Positions 18,666 to 28,188 are shown, counted from the first letter of the stretch. The stretch: DNA of 64,000 bases from Paraburkholderia guartelaensis (GCF_004353905.1 NZ_SMOD01000006.1:245529-309528); one strand, 5' to 3'. Notes: generated from the letters alone by a model not told the origin. Made by a program: numbers and translations.

Positions 18666-19514
18666 TCAATTCAGCGTCGCGCTCAGCTTGCGCCGCCACT
18701 CGCTCACGAGCTGCGGTTGATGCGCCGCGAGATCGAACACGGAAAGCATGGTCTTGCGGCCCACGTCGTCGCGGAAGGCGCGGTCGCGCTTCACTATCTC
18801 CAGCAGATGCTCGAGCGCGCCCGCGTACTTGCGGCGCGCGATCAGCGCGTTCGCCAGATCGAAGCGCGCTTCGAGGTCGCCGGGGTTGGCGGCGACCTGG
18901 GCTTCGAGCGCGTCGGTGGGTGGTAGGTCTGCGGCGGCGTCGAGCGCGTCGAGGCGCGTCTTGAGCGCATTGAAGCGCGCGTCGATGCCCTGCGTGGTCT
19001 TGGGCGAAAGCAGCTCGACTTCCTTTTGCGCGTCGTCGGCGCGGTTGTCGGCGAGCAGCATCTCGATCAGGTCCATGCGCACTTCGTCGTTGCCCGGATC
19101 GAACGCGAGCGCGGCCTGCAGCGCTTCATAGGCTTCGTCGCGGCGGCCCTCGGCCAGCGCTTCCTGTGCGGCGCGGCGCGCGGCGTCGGCGCCGTCGGGG
19201 ATCAGGCCGTCGAGGAACTGACGCAGCTGGCCTTCGGGCAGCACGCCCACGAACTGATCGACCGCCTGGCGGTCCGCGAACGCCACGACGTGCGGAATGC
19301 TGCGCACGCCGAAGTGCGCGGCGAGCTCCTGGTTCTCGTCGACGTTCACCTTCACGAGCTTCCATTTGCCCGCGTATTCGGCCTCGAGCTTTTCGAGCAT
19401 CGGGCCAAGGCTCTTGCAAGGGCCGCACCAGGGCGCCCAGAAGTCGACCAGCACCGGCGCTAGCGCCGACGCTTCGATCACGTCTTTTTCAAAAGTGGCG
19501 AGAGTGGTGTCCAT
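18666..19514 (-). CDS. cnoX: Thioredoxin-TPR co-chaperone (CnoX/YbbN)
   Basis: Protects proteins from oxidation and hands clients to GroEL or DnaK in studied relatives. The 282-residue protein has an N-terminal thioredoxin domain (residues 1-105) and C-terminal TPR-like helices. Its active site, FWAPWCGPCK (Cys30 and Cys33), is intact, whereas the E. coli protein has lost the first cysteine. This one may therefore also have thiol-reductase activity, as reported for the Caulobacter protein. Confidence 0.9.
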   Translation of the reverse strand: MDTTLATFEKDVIEASALAPVLVDFWAPWCGPCKSLGPMLEKLEAEYAGKWKLVKVNVDENQELAAHFGVRSIPHVVAFADRQAVDQFVGVLPEGQLRQFLDGLIPDGADAARRAAQEALAEGRRDEAYEALQAALAFDPGNDEVRMDLIEMLLADNRADDAQKEVELLSPKTTQGIDARFNALKTRLDALDAAADLPPTDALEAQVAANPGDLEARFDLANALIARRKYAGALEHLLEIVKRDRAFRDDVGRKTMLSVFDLAAHQPQLVSEWRRKLSATLN

Positions 19515-19597
19515 TGCGTCCTCGTTGAGAAATGCGTTATGCCGCTAGTTGGGGACGAAACGCCCGCATTTCAATCATCCTCCGAAAGCGACGAGCC

Positions 19598-20479
19598 TTA
19601 GCGCGGCTTCTTTTCCGGCAGCGGGATCCATTCCGTTTCGCCGGGGACATGCCCCATTTCCTGGCGCGTCCAGGCCTCCTTCGCCGCTTCGATCTTTTCC
19701 CGCGAGCTTGCCACGAAGTTCCATTCGATGAAGCGCTCGCCTTCGAGCTTTTCCCCGCCGAGCAGCATCACACGCGCCCCGTTCGTGCTCGAAAGCGTGG
19801 CGGTTTCGCCCGGCACGAGCACGGCCATCGTGTACTGCTCGAGTGGCGTGCCGTCGATCGCGAGGTCGCCTTCCACGAGATAGACGCCGCGCTCTTCGTG
19901 CTCCGCGTCGAGCGCGAATGCGCCGCCCGGCGCGAAATCTGCGGCGACGTAGAGCGTGCCCGAGAAGGTCTCCACAGGCGAGGTCGCGCCGAACGCCGTG
20001 CCGGCGATCACGCGCATCGTGACGCCGTTGCGCTCGATCTCGGGCAGCGTCGCGGCAGCGTGATGGAAGAACGACGGCTCCGTGTCCTCGTGATCGAACG
20101 GCAGCGCCACCCAGGTCTGGATGCCGTGCATGACGAGGCCGGTGGCGCGCTCCTCGTCGGGCGTGCGCTCGGAGTGGACGATGCCGCGTCCGGCCGTCAT
20201 CCAGTTCACGTCGCCGGGCACGATCTTCTGGCTCGAACCGATGCTGTCGCGATGCATGAGCGCGCCGTCGAAGAGATAGGTGACCGTGGCGAGCCCGATA
20301 TGCGGGTGCGGACGCACATCCACGCCCGAGCCCGGCGCGAGCGTGGCGGGGCCCATGTGGTCGAAGAAGATGAACGGGCCGACGAGGCGTGCGGCGAGCG
20401 CCGGCAGCACGCGCCGCACATAGAGATTGCCGATGTCGCGTTGATGAGGCTTGAGAACCGCTTTGATCGATGAGGACAT
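19598..20479 (-). CDS. Pirin family protein
   Basis: Bicupin protein; relatives include the quercetinase YhhW and proteins of unknown role. At 293 residues it has the pirin N-terminal cupin with the metal-binding block VRPHPHIGLATVTYLFDGALMHRDS, then DVNWMTAGRGIVHSER. A C-terminal pirin_C domain contains GEPV-like regions and the MLLGGEKL strand. The start at 20479 (MSSSIKAVLKPH) has AGGAAG 5 bp upstream and fits the family better than the longer frame to 20521. Confidence 0.9.
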   Translation of the reverse strand: MSSSIKAVLKPHQRDIGNLYVRRVLPALAARLVGPFIFFDHMGPATLAPGSGVDVRPHPHIGLATVTYLFDGALMHRDSIGSSQKIVPGDVNWMTAGRGIVHSERTPDEERATGLVMHGIQTWVALPFDHEDTEPSFFHHAAATLPEIERNGVTMRVIAGTAFGATSPVETFSGTLYVAADFAPGGAFALDAEHEERGVYLVEGDLAIDGTPLEQYTMAVLVPGETATLSSTNGARVMLLGGEKLEGERFIEWNFVASSREKIEAAKEAWTRQEMGHVPGETEWIPLPEKKPR

Positions 20480-20713
20480 GATGCTTCCTGGATGGGTCGT
20501 ACGGCACGCGCTGTGGGCCACGCTGTGGGCCAGCTAGTGGGCGAAATCGGCGCGCAGGCAAGCCGCGCACGAGACTGGCACTCATTCTAACGCCGGCTTT
20601 CCCGGCGTGCGGCTAACGGAACGGCCCGGCGCTGGCGGCACGGCGCGCCGCGGCGCGAGGCGGTAAGATCGCCGCTTCGAAGAACAGGCATGACGCAAAA
20701 GAGGAGAAAGGGG

Positions 20714-21610
20714 ATGTCGCCGAAGGATCTGTTGCTCGCGCTGGTGGTGGTGCTCGCGTGGGGCGTGAATTTCGTCGTGATCAAGGTGGGGCTGCACGGC
20801 GTGCCGCCGCTCCTGCTCGGCGCGCTGCGCTTCATGCTGGCGGCGTTCCCCGCGGTGCTGTTCGTGAAGCGCCCGCAATTGCCGCTGCGCTGGCTGCTGG
20901 CCTACGGCGCGACCATCTCGCTCGGCCAGTTCGCGTTTCTCTTCACGGCAATGTACGTAGGCATGCCCGCGGGCCTCGCTTCGGTCGTGCTGCAGGCGCA
21001 GGCGTTCTTCACGCTCGGCTTTGCGGCGGTGTTTCTGCGTGAGCGCTTTCACGCGCAGAACGTAGTCGGCTTGTTGATCGCCGCGGGCGGTCTCGCGCTG
21101 ATCGGCGTGCAGTCGATGGGCGGTGGCGCGCAGGGCATGACCATCGCCGGCTTCGTGCTCACGCTCTGCGCGGCCTGCATGTGGGCGCTCGGCAATATCG
21201 TCACGAAGAAGGTGGGCAAGGTCGATCTCGTCGGCCTCGTGGTGTGGGCGAGCCTCGTGCCGCCGCTGCCGTTTCTGCTGCTCTCGTACTGGATGGAAGG
21301 TCCGCAGCGCATCGTGGCCGCGCTCTCGGGCATTGGCATGACGTCGGTGGGCGCGATCGTCTATCTCGCGTTCGTCGCGACGCTCATCGGCTATAGCCTC
21401 TGGAGCCGCCTGCTCTCGAAGTATCCCGCAAGCCAGGTGGCGCCGTTCTCGCTGCTCGTGCCGATCGTCGGACTCGCCTCGGCGTCACTGCTGCTCGGCG
21501 AGCAGTTGACCTCAGCCGAGATCGGCGGCGCCGTGCTCGTGATGGGCGGCCTTGCCGTCAATGTGTTCGGCGGCTGGGTCAAGCAGCGGCTTGGGGCCGC
21601 GCGCTCGTAA
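20714..21610 (+). CDS. EamA/DMT-family exporter
   Basis: Inner-membrane drug/metabolite transporter with ten predicted membrane helices in two EamA repeats. It begins MSPKDLLLALVVVLAWGVNFVVIKVGL, and the second repeat begins GFVLTLCAACMWALGNIVTKK. It resembles the amino-acid-metabolite exporter EamA of E. coli (O-acetylserine/cysteine), but the substrate is unproven. The ATG at 20714 is preceded by AGGAGA at good spacing; an in-frame ATG at 20690 would add eight basic residues. Divergent from pirin. Confidence 0.88.
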   Translation: MSPKDLLLALVVVLAWGVNFVVIKVGLHGVPPLLLGALRFMLAAFPAVLFVKRPQLPLRWLLAYGATISLGQFAFLFTAMYVGMPAGLASVVLQAQAFFTLGFAAVFLRERFHAQNVVGLLIAAGGLALIGVQSMGGGAQGMTIAGFVLTLCAACMWALGNIVTKKVGKVDLVGLVVWASLVPPLPFLLLSYWMEGPQRIVAALSGIGMTSVGAIVYLAFVATLIGYSLWSRLLSKYPASQVAPFSLLVPIVGLASASLLLGEQLTSAEIGGAVLVMGGLAVNVFGGWVKQRLGAARS

Positions 21611-21626
21611 CGATCCCGCTCCCAAT

Positions 21627-21667
21627 GAAAAACGCCGCGCGAGCCCGAAGGCTTGCGCGGCGCTTTT
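21627..21667. terminator. Bidirectional terminator between EamA gene and amiC
   Basis: AAAAACGCCGCGCGAGCC, loop CGAAG, GCTTGCGCGGCGCTTTT: a long GC stem with one G-T wobble, A-rich before and T-rich after. Confidence 0.85.
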
Positions 21668-21694
21668 GAAGCCGCCGGATGCTTCGCGCGGCAC

Positions 21695-23248
21695 TCAGGT
21701 CATACGGCTCTTCGCAAGCGGCGGATTGGCCGCGAAATAGCGCCTGATGCCCTTGAGAATCGCGTTCGCCATCTTGTCGCGATAGGCGTCGTCGTTGAGC
21801 TTGGTCTCTTCTTCGGGATTGCTGATGAAGGCCGTCTCCACGAGGATCGACGGAATGTCGGGTGCCTTGAGCACCGCGAAGCCCGCCTGCTCGACCGAGC
21901 CCTTGTGCAGCTTGTTGATCTCGCCGACCTCATTGAGCACGAAGCCGCCGTAGCGCAGCGAGTCGCGGATCTGCGCCGTCGTCGACATGTCGAAGAGCGC
22001 GCGGTTCACGGCCGCGTCGGCCGTCTGCACGCTGATGCCGCCGATCTGGTCCGACGAGTTCTCCTTGTTCGCCATCCAGCGCGCCGCGGCGCTCGTCGCG
22101 CCGTGCTCGGAAAGCGCGAACACCGACGAGCCGCGCGCTTCGGGCGTGGTGAACGCATCGGCGTGAATCGAGACGAACAGGTCCGCGCCCACGCGGCGCG
22201 CCTTCTGCACGCGCACGTTCAGCGGCACGAAGAAGTCGGCGTCGCGCGTCATCATCGCGCGCATGTTGGGCTGGGCGTCGATCTTCGCGCGCAGCTTCTT
22301 CGCGATGTCGAGCGCGACGTGCTTCTCGTAGGTGCCTGCGCTGCCGATTGCGCCCGGGTCCTCGCCGCCGTGGCCCGGATCGATCGCGACCGTCAACAGG
22401 CGCGTGGTGCCGCCCCTGGTGGTTTTCGGCGTGGTGAAGCCGTAGTTGTCGTCGGCGCTGGCGTTGGCGCTGTCGTCGTCGTTGTTGCGCTGGGCGACGA
22501 CGGGCGGCCTCGGCGCGGCAGGCTTCGGCGGACGCGGCGCAACCACGGGGGGCGCCGGACGCGGCGGGCTCGGCGCGGCGCCCGCGTCGTTCTGCGCGTA
22601 GCGCTCGAAGAACGCGTCGCTGTTGTCGTGCGCGGGCGGCGTGTTCGGACCCGCGAGCGTGGGCGGCGTGGAAGGCGGCGCGCTGTCCTTCATCGCTTCG
22701 TGCGCGTCGAGCTGCTGCTGCTTGCGCTCGGTTTGCGCCAGCAGGTCCATGAGCGGGTCGGGCGCGACCGCCGGATAGAGGTCGAACACGAGCCGGTACT
22801 TGTACGAGCCGATAGGGGCAAGCGTGAACACCTGGGGCTTCACGCCGCCCTTGAGGTCGAACACCATGCGCACCACGTGCGGCTGGTACTGGCCCACGCG
22901 CACGGCCTGGATCTGCGGATCGTTCGGCGTGATCTTCGAGACGAGGTTCTTGAGCGCGTCGTCGAGATCGAGTCCGGTGAGATCGACGACGAGACGATCG
23001 GGGCCCTGCAGCAGTTGCTGCGTATTTTGCAGCGGCTGGTCCGATTCGATGGTGACGCGGGTGTAGTCGCGCGCGGGCCACACCCGCACGCCGACGACCG
23101 AAGTGGCCCACGCGAGGCGCGGCACGGCAAGACCGAGCACGAGCGTGGAGGCGCCCGCCTTCAGAATCTGCCGGCGACGCCAGTTGTGCGTGGCGGTGGC
23201 GGCCGATTCGATCGAGCGGAACGGTTTGATTAACATCTTTCTAGACAT
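21695..23248 (-). CDS. amiC: N-acetylmuramoyl-L-alanine amidase, Tat-exported
   Basis: Periplasmic zinc amidase that splits septal peptidoglycan to separate daughter cells. The 517-residue protein begins with a Tat signal (RRRQILK at residues 24-30, then a hydrophobic stretch ending LAWA). An AMIN domain follows (about 50-170), which targets the septum, then a Pro/Ala/Asp-rich linker. The Amidase_3 domain has VAIDPGHGGEDPGAIG (zinc His), HVALDIAKKLRAKI, LFVSIHADAF and the late ILVETAFISNPEEE (catalytic Glu). The ATG at 23248 has AGGAAAGG upstream; it overlaps tsaE by 19 bp. Confidence 0.94.
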   Translation of the reverse strand: MSRKMLIKPFRSIESAATATHNWRRRQILKAGASTLVLGLAVPRLAWATSVVGVRVWPARDYTRVTIESDQPLQNTQQLLQGPDRLVVDLTGLDLDDALKNLVSKITPNDPQIQAVRVGQYQPHVVRMVFDLKGGVKPQVFTLAPIGSYKYRLVFDLYPAVAPDPLMDLLAQTERKQQQLDAHEAMKDSAPPSTPPTLAGPNTPPAHDNSDAFFERYAQNDAGAAPSPPRPAPPVVAPRPPKPAAPRPPVVAQRNNDDDSANASADDNYGFTTPKTTRGGTTRLLTVAIDPGHGGEDPGAIGSAGTYEKHVALDIAKKLRAKIDAQPNMRAMMTRDADFFVPLNVRVQKARRVGADLFVSIHADAFTTPEARGSSVFALSEHGATSAAARWMANKENSSDQIGGISVQTADAAVNRALFDMSTTAQIRDSLRYGGFVLNEVGEINKLHKGSVEQAGFAVLKAPDIPSILVETAFISNPEEETKLNDDAYRDKMANAILKGIRRYFAANPPLAKSRMT

Positions 23249-23820
23249 GCCTTTCCTGATGCGCTGTATGCGTATGCGGTGAGCACGCGGCCTTCGCCGC
23301 TTGCATCCGGCTCGAGCGAGAACACGAGATCGGGTACGCCCAGCAGGCCGCCCGCGCGTTGCGGCCATTCGACGAGGCACACCGCATCTTGCGCGAAATA
23401 TTCGCGAAAGCCCGAGTCGGCCCATTCGGCCGGATCGCTGAAACGGTACAGATCGAAGTGATAAAGCTGGAGTTCCCCACAGGGCGTTGCGACCGTGTAC
23501 GGTTCGACGAGCGTGTAGGTGGGGCTGCGCACGCGGCCCGTATGGCCGAGCGCGCGCAACGTGGCGCGCACGAGCGAGGTCTTGCCCGCGCCGAGGTCGC
23601 CGTGCAACTGCACATGCAGGCCGTGAAAGGGCGGTGCGCCGTGATTCTGCGCGCTGTTTTGTGCAACTTTTGCGCGCAGCGAATCGAGCGCGTGCGCAAA
23701 GCGTGCGCCGAAGGCGTCGGTGGCGTCGGCGCCGGCGAGATCGAAACGGCGCTCGAGGAGAACGTCGGCGGATGGATCAAGCGAAAACGGCGCGTGGTCG
23801 TGACCGGGCGTGTCGGGCAT
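23230..23820 (-). CDS. tsaE: tRNA threonylcarbamoyladenosine biosynthesis ATPase
   Basis: ATPase that drives the TsaD-TsaB-TsaE complex in making t6A37 of tRNA. The start at 23820 gives 196 residues, a little over the usual 150-170 because of an N-terminal extension. Motifs: Walker A GDLGAGKTSLV, SPTYTLVEPY (switch region), HFDLYR and CLVEWPQRAG. Its 3' end overlaps the start of amiC, a pairing common in proteobacteria. queG begins only 17 bp away on the other strand. Confidence 0.94.
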   Translation of the reverse strand: MPDTPGHDHAPFSLDPSADVLLERRFDLAGADATDAFGARFAHALDSLRAKVAQNSAQNHGAPPFHGLHVQLHGDLGAGKTSLVRATLRALGHTGRVRSPTYTLVEPYTVATPCGELQLYHFDLYRFSDPAEWADSGFREYFAQDAVCLVEWPQRAGGLLGVPDLVFSLEPDASGEGRVLTAYAYSASGKACLERC

Positions 23821-23837
23821 TCTCGTAAAATGACGTA

Positions 23838-25235
23838 ATGAACCCCACGCAATCCCCTTCCAACTCCGCGCAGGATGCGCGCGCGTCTTCGGAGGCGCTC
23901 GACCCAACGTCCGCTCAGGCGGGTGCTCGAGCGCATGCTCAAGCTAACGCGCCGCAAGATTCGTCTGCGCAGGCCGTCGAGCAGGCCACGCTGCTCGATG
24001 AGGCGGCGCTCGCCGCGCTCGCGGCGCGCATCCGGACGTGGGGGCGCGAGCTGGGGTTCGGTGCGATCGGTATCAGTGACACCGACCTTTCCCATGCCGA
24101 GGCGGGCCTCGCCGCGTGGCTCGAAGCAGGCTGCCACGGCGAGATGGATTATATGGCCAAACATGGGATGAAACGCGCGCGGCCCGCCGAGCTTGTGGCC
24201 GGCACGCGACGCGTGATTACCGCACGCATGGCCTATTTGCCCATCGATACGCTCGCGCCGAATGCAGTGGGAAAGACGCACGAAAGTGCTTCGCAAGGCG
24301 GCCCGGATCTCGGCGAGAGCGCTGGCACCGACGTTGGCACGGACGTTGCCCACGAGAGCATTCACGCCGACTGGCGTCTGCGCGAGCATGCGCGGCTCGC
24401 CGACCCGCATGCCGCCGTCGTGTCGATCTACGCGCGCGGCCGGGACTATCACAAGGTCTTGCGTGCGCGGCTGCAGCAGCTTGCCGAGCGCATCGAGGCC
24501 GAGATCGGCCAGTTCGGTTTTCGCGTGTTCACCGACTCCGCGCCGGTGCTCGAAGTCGAGCTTGCGCAGAAGGCGGGCGTGGGCTGGCGCGGCAAGCACA
24601 CGCTGCTCCTGCAGCGCGACGCGGGCTCGCTCTTCTTTCTCGGCGAGATCTACGTGGACGTGCCGCTGCCGACCGATGCCGACGAGCCGGCCAGTGCCGC
24701 GCCCGAAACGCCCGGCGCGCATTGCGGCAGCTGTACGCGCTGCATCGACGCGTGCCCGACGGGTGCGATCACCGGCCCGTATCGCGTGGATGCGCGCCGC
24801 TGCATCTCCTATCTCACGATCGAGTTGAAGGGCAGTATTCCCCTGGAACTGCGCGAGCTGATCGGCAATCGTGTGTATGGCTGCGACGACTGCCAGCTCG
24901 TGTGCCCATGGAACAAGTTCGCGAAGGCCGCGCCTGTCGCGGATTTCGACGTGCGCCACGGGCTCGATCGCGCGAGCCTCGTCGACCTGTTCGGCTGGAG
25001 CGCGGCGCAGTTCGACGAGCGCATGCAGGGCAGCGCGATACGACGCATCGGCTATGAGAGCTGGTCGCGCAATATCGCGGTGGCGATGGGCAATGCGTTG
25101 CGTGCAAAGCGTGAAGGCGCGGATCGCGCCCGCGACGCCGCGCGCGCGGCGATCGTGAAGGCGTTGCGCGAGCGCGAGCACGACGAATCGGCGGTCGTGC
25201 GCGAGCACGTGCTTTGGGCACTCGAAGCGGCTTGA
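23838..25235 (+). CDS. queG: Epoxyqueuosine reductase
   Basis: Cobalamin- and iron-sulfur-dependent enzyme that reduces epoxyqueuosine to queuosine in tRNA. The ferredoxin-like part has the two expected 4Fe-4S cysteine sets: Cys296, 299, 302, 306 (CGSCTRCIDACPTG) and Cys349, 352, 356 (CDDCQLVCPWN) with Cys322. The QueG hallmark SIYARGRDYHKVLR is at about 196. The 465-residue length exceeds the usual 340-390. The excess is an Ala/Ser/Gln-rich N-terminus (1-50) and a Gly/Asp/Thr-rich insertion at about 145-175. A C-terminal HEAT-like helical region closes it. Confidence 0.94.
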   Translation: MNPTQSPSNSAQDARASSEALDPTSAQAGARAHAQANAPQDSSAQAVEQATLLDEAALAALAARIRTWGRELGFGAIGISDTDLSHAEAGLAAWLEAGCHGEMDYMAKHGMKRARPAELVAGTRRVITARMAYLPIDTLAPNAVGKTHESASQGGPDLGESAGTDVGTDVAHESIHADWRLREHARLADPHAAVVSIYARGRDYHKVLRARLQQLAERIEAEIGQFGFRVFTDSAPVLEVELAQKAGVGWRGKHTLLLQRDAGSLFFLGEIYVDVPLPTDADEPASAAPETPGAHCGSCTRCIDACPTGAITGPYRVDARRCISYLTIELKGSIPLELRELIGNRVYGCDDCQLVCPWNKFAKAAPVADFDVRHGLDRASLVDLFGWSAAQFDERMQGSAIRRIGYESWSRNIAVAMGNALRAKREGADRARDAARAAIVKALREREHDESAVVREHVLWALEAA

Positions 25236-25351
25236 TGCGGATGAAAACGGCAGAGGCTGGCATGGACCTGAAACTGAACGATGGCGCGCTGGAAATCGCG
25301 CGAACAACGCGGCACCATGGCGTGCAACGTTCGCGCACGAAGGAGACGACG

Positions 25352-25837
25352 ATGTTCAACGCAGTGATCGACGCGCCATTCGGCAAGGTCGGCATCCGCA
25401 CCGTCGGGGCAGCGCTGCGTGAGATCGTCTATCTGCCGGGACAGACGGCGAGCGTCGAGCCCGATTGTGAGCTTGCTTCTCGCGCGGCCGCTCAGATCGA
25501 GCAGTATTTCGAGGACGCCGACGCCGGCTTCGACCTGCCGCTCGCACCGCTCGGCACCGAATTCCAGCGGCGCGTGTGGGACGGCATCTGCGCAATCGAG
25601 GCCGGCGAAGTCCTCACCTACGGCGAACTCGCGAAGCGCATCGGCGGCGTCAGCCCGCGCGCCGTGGGCCAGGCGTGCGGCGACAATCCCTTTCCGCTCG
25701 TGATTCCGTGTCATCGCGTGGTGTCGGCGAGCGGCCTCGGCGGCTTCGCGCATCACGGCGGCGAAGGCTTCTTTCGCGACGTGAAGCGCTGGCTGCTCGC
25801 CCACGAATGCACGTCGAACCGATTTCAACTGCGCTGA
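25352..25837 (+). CDS. ogt: Methylated-DNA-[protein]-cysteine S-methyltransferase
   Basis: Suicide repair protein that takes the methyl group from O6-methylguanine onto its own cysteine. The 161-residue protein has FQRRVWDGICAIEAGEVLTYGELAKRIGG, the arginine-finger segment SPRAVGQACGDNPFPL and the active-site IPCHRV (Cys120). No N-terminal Ada domain is present. The ATG at 25352 has AAGGAGAC 5 bp upstream; the longer frame starting at 25214 overlaps queG and carries no family sequence. xerD starts 4 bp after the stop. Confidence 0.93.
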   Translation: MFNAVIDAPFGKVGIRTVGAALREIVYLPGQTASVEPDCELASRAAAQIEQYFEDADAGFDLPLAPLGTEFQRRVWDGICAIEAGEVLTYGELAKRIGGVSPRAVGQACGDNPFPLVIPCHRVVSASGLGGFAHHGGEGFFRDVKRWLLAHECTSNRFQLR

Positions 25838-25841
25838 CACG

Positions 25842-26822
25842 ATGACGATGACGACGAATCCGCCGCCGCTTGCCGTAAGCGATGCCGCCGACGAAGCCGA
25901 GCAGGCGCTCGACCCCGCCGCCGCCGAAGCGCTTGCGTCGAGCCTCACGGCCATCGACACGTTCTGCGACGCCATGTGGCTCGAGCACGGCCTCTCGCGC
26001 AACACGCTCGACGCCTACCGGCGCGATTTGCGCCTCTTCGCGCAATGGCTCGCGCACGAGCGCTCCAATGGGCTCGACACGACCCACGAGGACGATTTGC
26101 TCGCCTACAGCGCGCGCCGCAAGGACGATAAATCCACCTCGGCAAACCGGCGCCTTTCGGTGTTTCGCCGCTACTACGGCTGGGCGCTACGCGAGCAGCG
26201 CGTGCATTCGGACCCGACCGTGCGCATCCGCTCGGCAAAGCAGGCGCCGCGTTTTCCGTCGACGTTGAGCGAGGCGCAGGTCGAGGCGCTGCTCGGCGCG
26301 CCCGATGTCGAGACGCCGCTCGGCCTTCGCGATCGCACGATGCTCGAGCTGATGTATGCGAGCGGCCTGCGCGTGACCGAACTCGTCACGCTCAAGACCG
26401 TCGAGGTGGGCCTGAACGAAGGCGTCGTGCGGGTGCTCGGCAAGGGCTCGAAAGAGCGGCTCATTCCGTTTGGCGAGGAGGCGCACGCGTGGATCGAGCG
26501 CTACCTGCGCGAGTCGCGGCCGGCGCTGCTCGGTGCACGCACGGCCGACGCGCTCTTCGTGACCGCGCGCGCCGAAGGCATGACGCGCCAGCAGTTCTGG
26601 CACATCATCAAGCGCCACGCGGCGGCGGCCGGTGTGCACGCGCCGCTCTCGCCGCACACGATGCGCCACGCGTTTGCCACGCACCTGCTCAATCACGGCG
26701 CGGACTTGCGGGTCGTGCAGCTTCTGCTCGGCCATAGCGATATTTCCACCACGCAGATCTATACGCACGTCGCGCGCGAGCGGCTGCGCCTGTTGCACGA
26801 GAAGCATCATCCGCGCGGGTGA
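25842..26822 (+). CDS. xerD: Site-specific tyrosine recombinase XerD
   Basis: With XerC it resolves chromosome dimers at dif. The 326-residue protein has an N-terminal SAM-like core-binding domain (about 35-125). All six catalytic residues of the tyrosine-recombinase domain are present: Arg177 (SGLRVTEL), Lys201 (GKGSKER), His272 and Arg275 (PHTMRHAFAT), His298 (LGHSDISTTQ) and Tyr307. An extra acidic N-terminus of about 30 residues precedes the usual start; an ATG at 25848 is also possible. It is a single housekeeping copy with no integrated element next to it. Confidence 0.95.
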   Translation: MTMTTNPPPLAVSDAADEAEQALDPAAAEALASSLTAIDTFCDAMWLEHGLSRNTLDAYRRDLRLFAQWLAHERSNGLDTTHEDDLLAYSARRKDDKSTSANRRLSVFRRYYGWALREQRVHSDPTVRIRSAKQAPRFPSTLSEAQVEALLGAPDVETPLGLRDRTMLELMYASGLRVTELVTLKTVEVGLNEGVVRVLGKGSKERLIPFGEEAHAWIERYLRESRPALLGARTADALFVTARAEGMTRQQFWHIIKRHAAAAGVHAPLSPHTMRHAFATHLLNHGADLRVVQLLLGHSDISTTQIYTHVARERLRLLHEKHHPRG

Positions 26823-26864
26823 GGTTGAAGCGGTTGTTGCGGACCGTGCGATTACAATGCGCCG

Positions 26865-27356
26865 ATGAGCAAAACGAAACACGTGTCCGAAACGCCCGCC
26901 ACGCAGATGCTGCGACGCGCGGGCGTCGCGTTCGGCGAGCATCCCTACGAGTATGTCGAGCATGGCGGCACGGAAGAATCCGCGCGCCAGCTCGGCGTGG
27001 ACGAGCATCGCGTCGTCAAGACGCTCGTGATGGAGGACGAGCACGCGAAGCCGCTCATCGTCCTCATGCATGGCGACCGCAAAGTGTCGACCAAGAATCT
27101 CGCGCGGCAGATCGGCGCGAAGCGCATCGAGCCGTGCAAGCCCGAAGTCGCGAACCGTCATTCGGGGTACCTCGTGGGCGGCACGTCGCCCTTCGGCACG
27201 AAGAAAGCCATGCCCGTGTACGTCGAATCGACCATACTCGAACTCGACGAGATCTGGCTCAACGGGGGCCGTCGCGGCTATCTCGTGAGCCTTGCCCCCG
27301 CGGTGCTCACGACGCTCCTGAACGCGAAGCCGGTGCAGTGCGCGAGCGTCGAATAA
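26865..27356 (+). CDS. ybaK: Cys-tRNA(Pro)/Cys-tRNA(Cys) deacylase
   Basis: Editing enzyme that removes cysteine mischarged on tRNA(Pro). The 163-residue YbaK/EbsC-type protein has TPATQMLRRAGVAF, RVVKTLVM, the conserved GDRKVSTKNLARQIGAKRIEPCKPE and GYLVGGTSPFGTKKAMPVYVE, which matches the YbaK G-G-x-S-P-F-G signature. It follows xerD by 42 bp and may be co-transcribed. Confidence 0.94.
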   Translation: MSKTKHVSETPATQMLRRAGVAFGEHPYEYVEHGGTEESARQLGVDEHRVVKTLVMEDEHAKPLIVLMHGDRKVSTKNLARQIGAKRIEPCKPEVANRHSGYLVGGTSPFGTKKAMPVYVESTILELDEIWLNGGRRGYLVSLAPAVLTTLLNAKPVQCASVE

Positions 27357-27567
27357 CGGTCAAATAAGGCGCGCCGCCCGCTGAGCGGACTTTCCGGCCA
27401 GTTCCCGTTGCTTCCCTGATTTACCCTGGTTTGTGCGCGGTTGTGCCGACTGGGCGGGCAGGGCGCGCCCGCGCTTCGGTAGAATGAGCGCCGTCGCGCG
27501 CTGCCGGGCGGCGACGACCGTCGTTACCGCCTGGCGCGCATCGTTCCACTTCCTCCGGGTTTCGTGC

Positions 27568-28188
27568 ATGTACAACCTGTTCGTCGCCGTTCTCGCCTAT
27601 CTGATCGGCTCGGTTTCGTTCGCCGTGATCGTGAGCGCCTTCATGGGCCTCGACGATCCGCGCTCCTACGGCTCCGGCAATCCCGGCGCGACCAACGTGC
27701 TGCGCAGCGGCAACAAGAAGGCCGCGATCCTCACGCTGATCGGCGACGCGTTCAAGGGCTGGCTGGCCGTCTGGCTCGTCGCGCACTTCGGCCCGCGTTA
27801 CGGGCTGGGCGACGCCGCCGTCGCGCTCGCCGCGATCGCCGTCTTCCTCGGCCACCTGTATCCGGTGTTCTTCCGCTTCAAGGGCGGCAAGGGCGTTGCC
27901 ACCGCGGCAGGCGTCCTGCTCGCCGTGAATCCGATTCTCGGTGTCGCCACGCTCGCCACCTGGCTCATCGTCGCGTTCTTCACGCGCTACTCGTCGCTCG
28001 CGGCGCTGGCGGCCGCCGTGTTCGCGCCGCTCTACTACGTGTTCATGTTCGGCCCGCGCATCGTCGCGCTCGCGATCCTCGCCATGAGCGTGCTGCTGTT
28101 CTGGCGGCATCGCGCGAACATCTCCAAGCTGATCGCGGGCAAGGAAAGCCGTATCGGCGAGAAGAAGGCTGCCGGCGCCGGCAAGTAG
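27568..28188 (+). CDS. plsY: Acyl-phosphate glycerol-3-phosphate acyltransferase
   Basis: Integral membrane enzyme that acylates glycerol-3-phosphate from acyl-phosphate, the first step of phospholipid synthesis in the PlsX/PlsY route. The start at 27568 ([23 protein letters not shown]) gives 206 residues and puts the first membrane helix at the N-terminus. All three family motifs are visible: [59 protein letters not shown], and a later [10 protein letters not shown] segment. Confidence 0.95.
   Translation: MYNLFVAVLAYLIGSVSFAVIVSAFMGLDDPRSYGSGNPGATNVLRSGNKKAAILTLIGDAFKGWLAVWLVAHFGPRYGLGDAAVALAAIAVFLGHLYPVFFRFKGGKGVATAAGVLLAVNPILGVATLATWLIVAFFTRYSSLAALAAAVFAPLYYVFMFGPRIVALAILAMSVLLFWRHRANISKLIAGKESRIGEKKAAGAGK

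Noticed and set aside
22440..22700. Possible repeat array or frameshift in amiC
   Set aside because: The Pro/Ala/Asp-rich stretch is the normal linker between the AMIN and amidase domains, and the frame is continuous across it.
25842..26822. Tyrosine recombinase as sign of an integrated element
   Set aside because: It is a housekeeping XerD with the complete catalytic set. It has no attachment repeats, tRNA target or foreign genes beside it.
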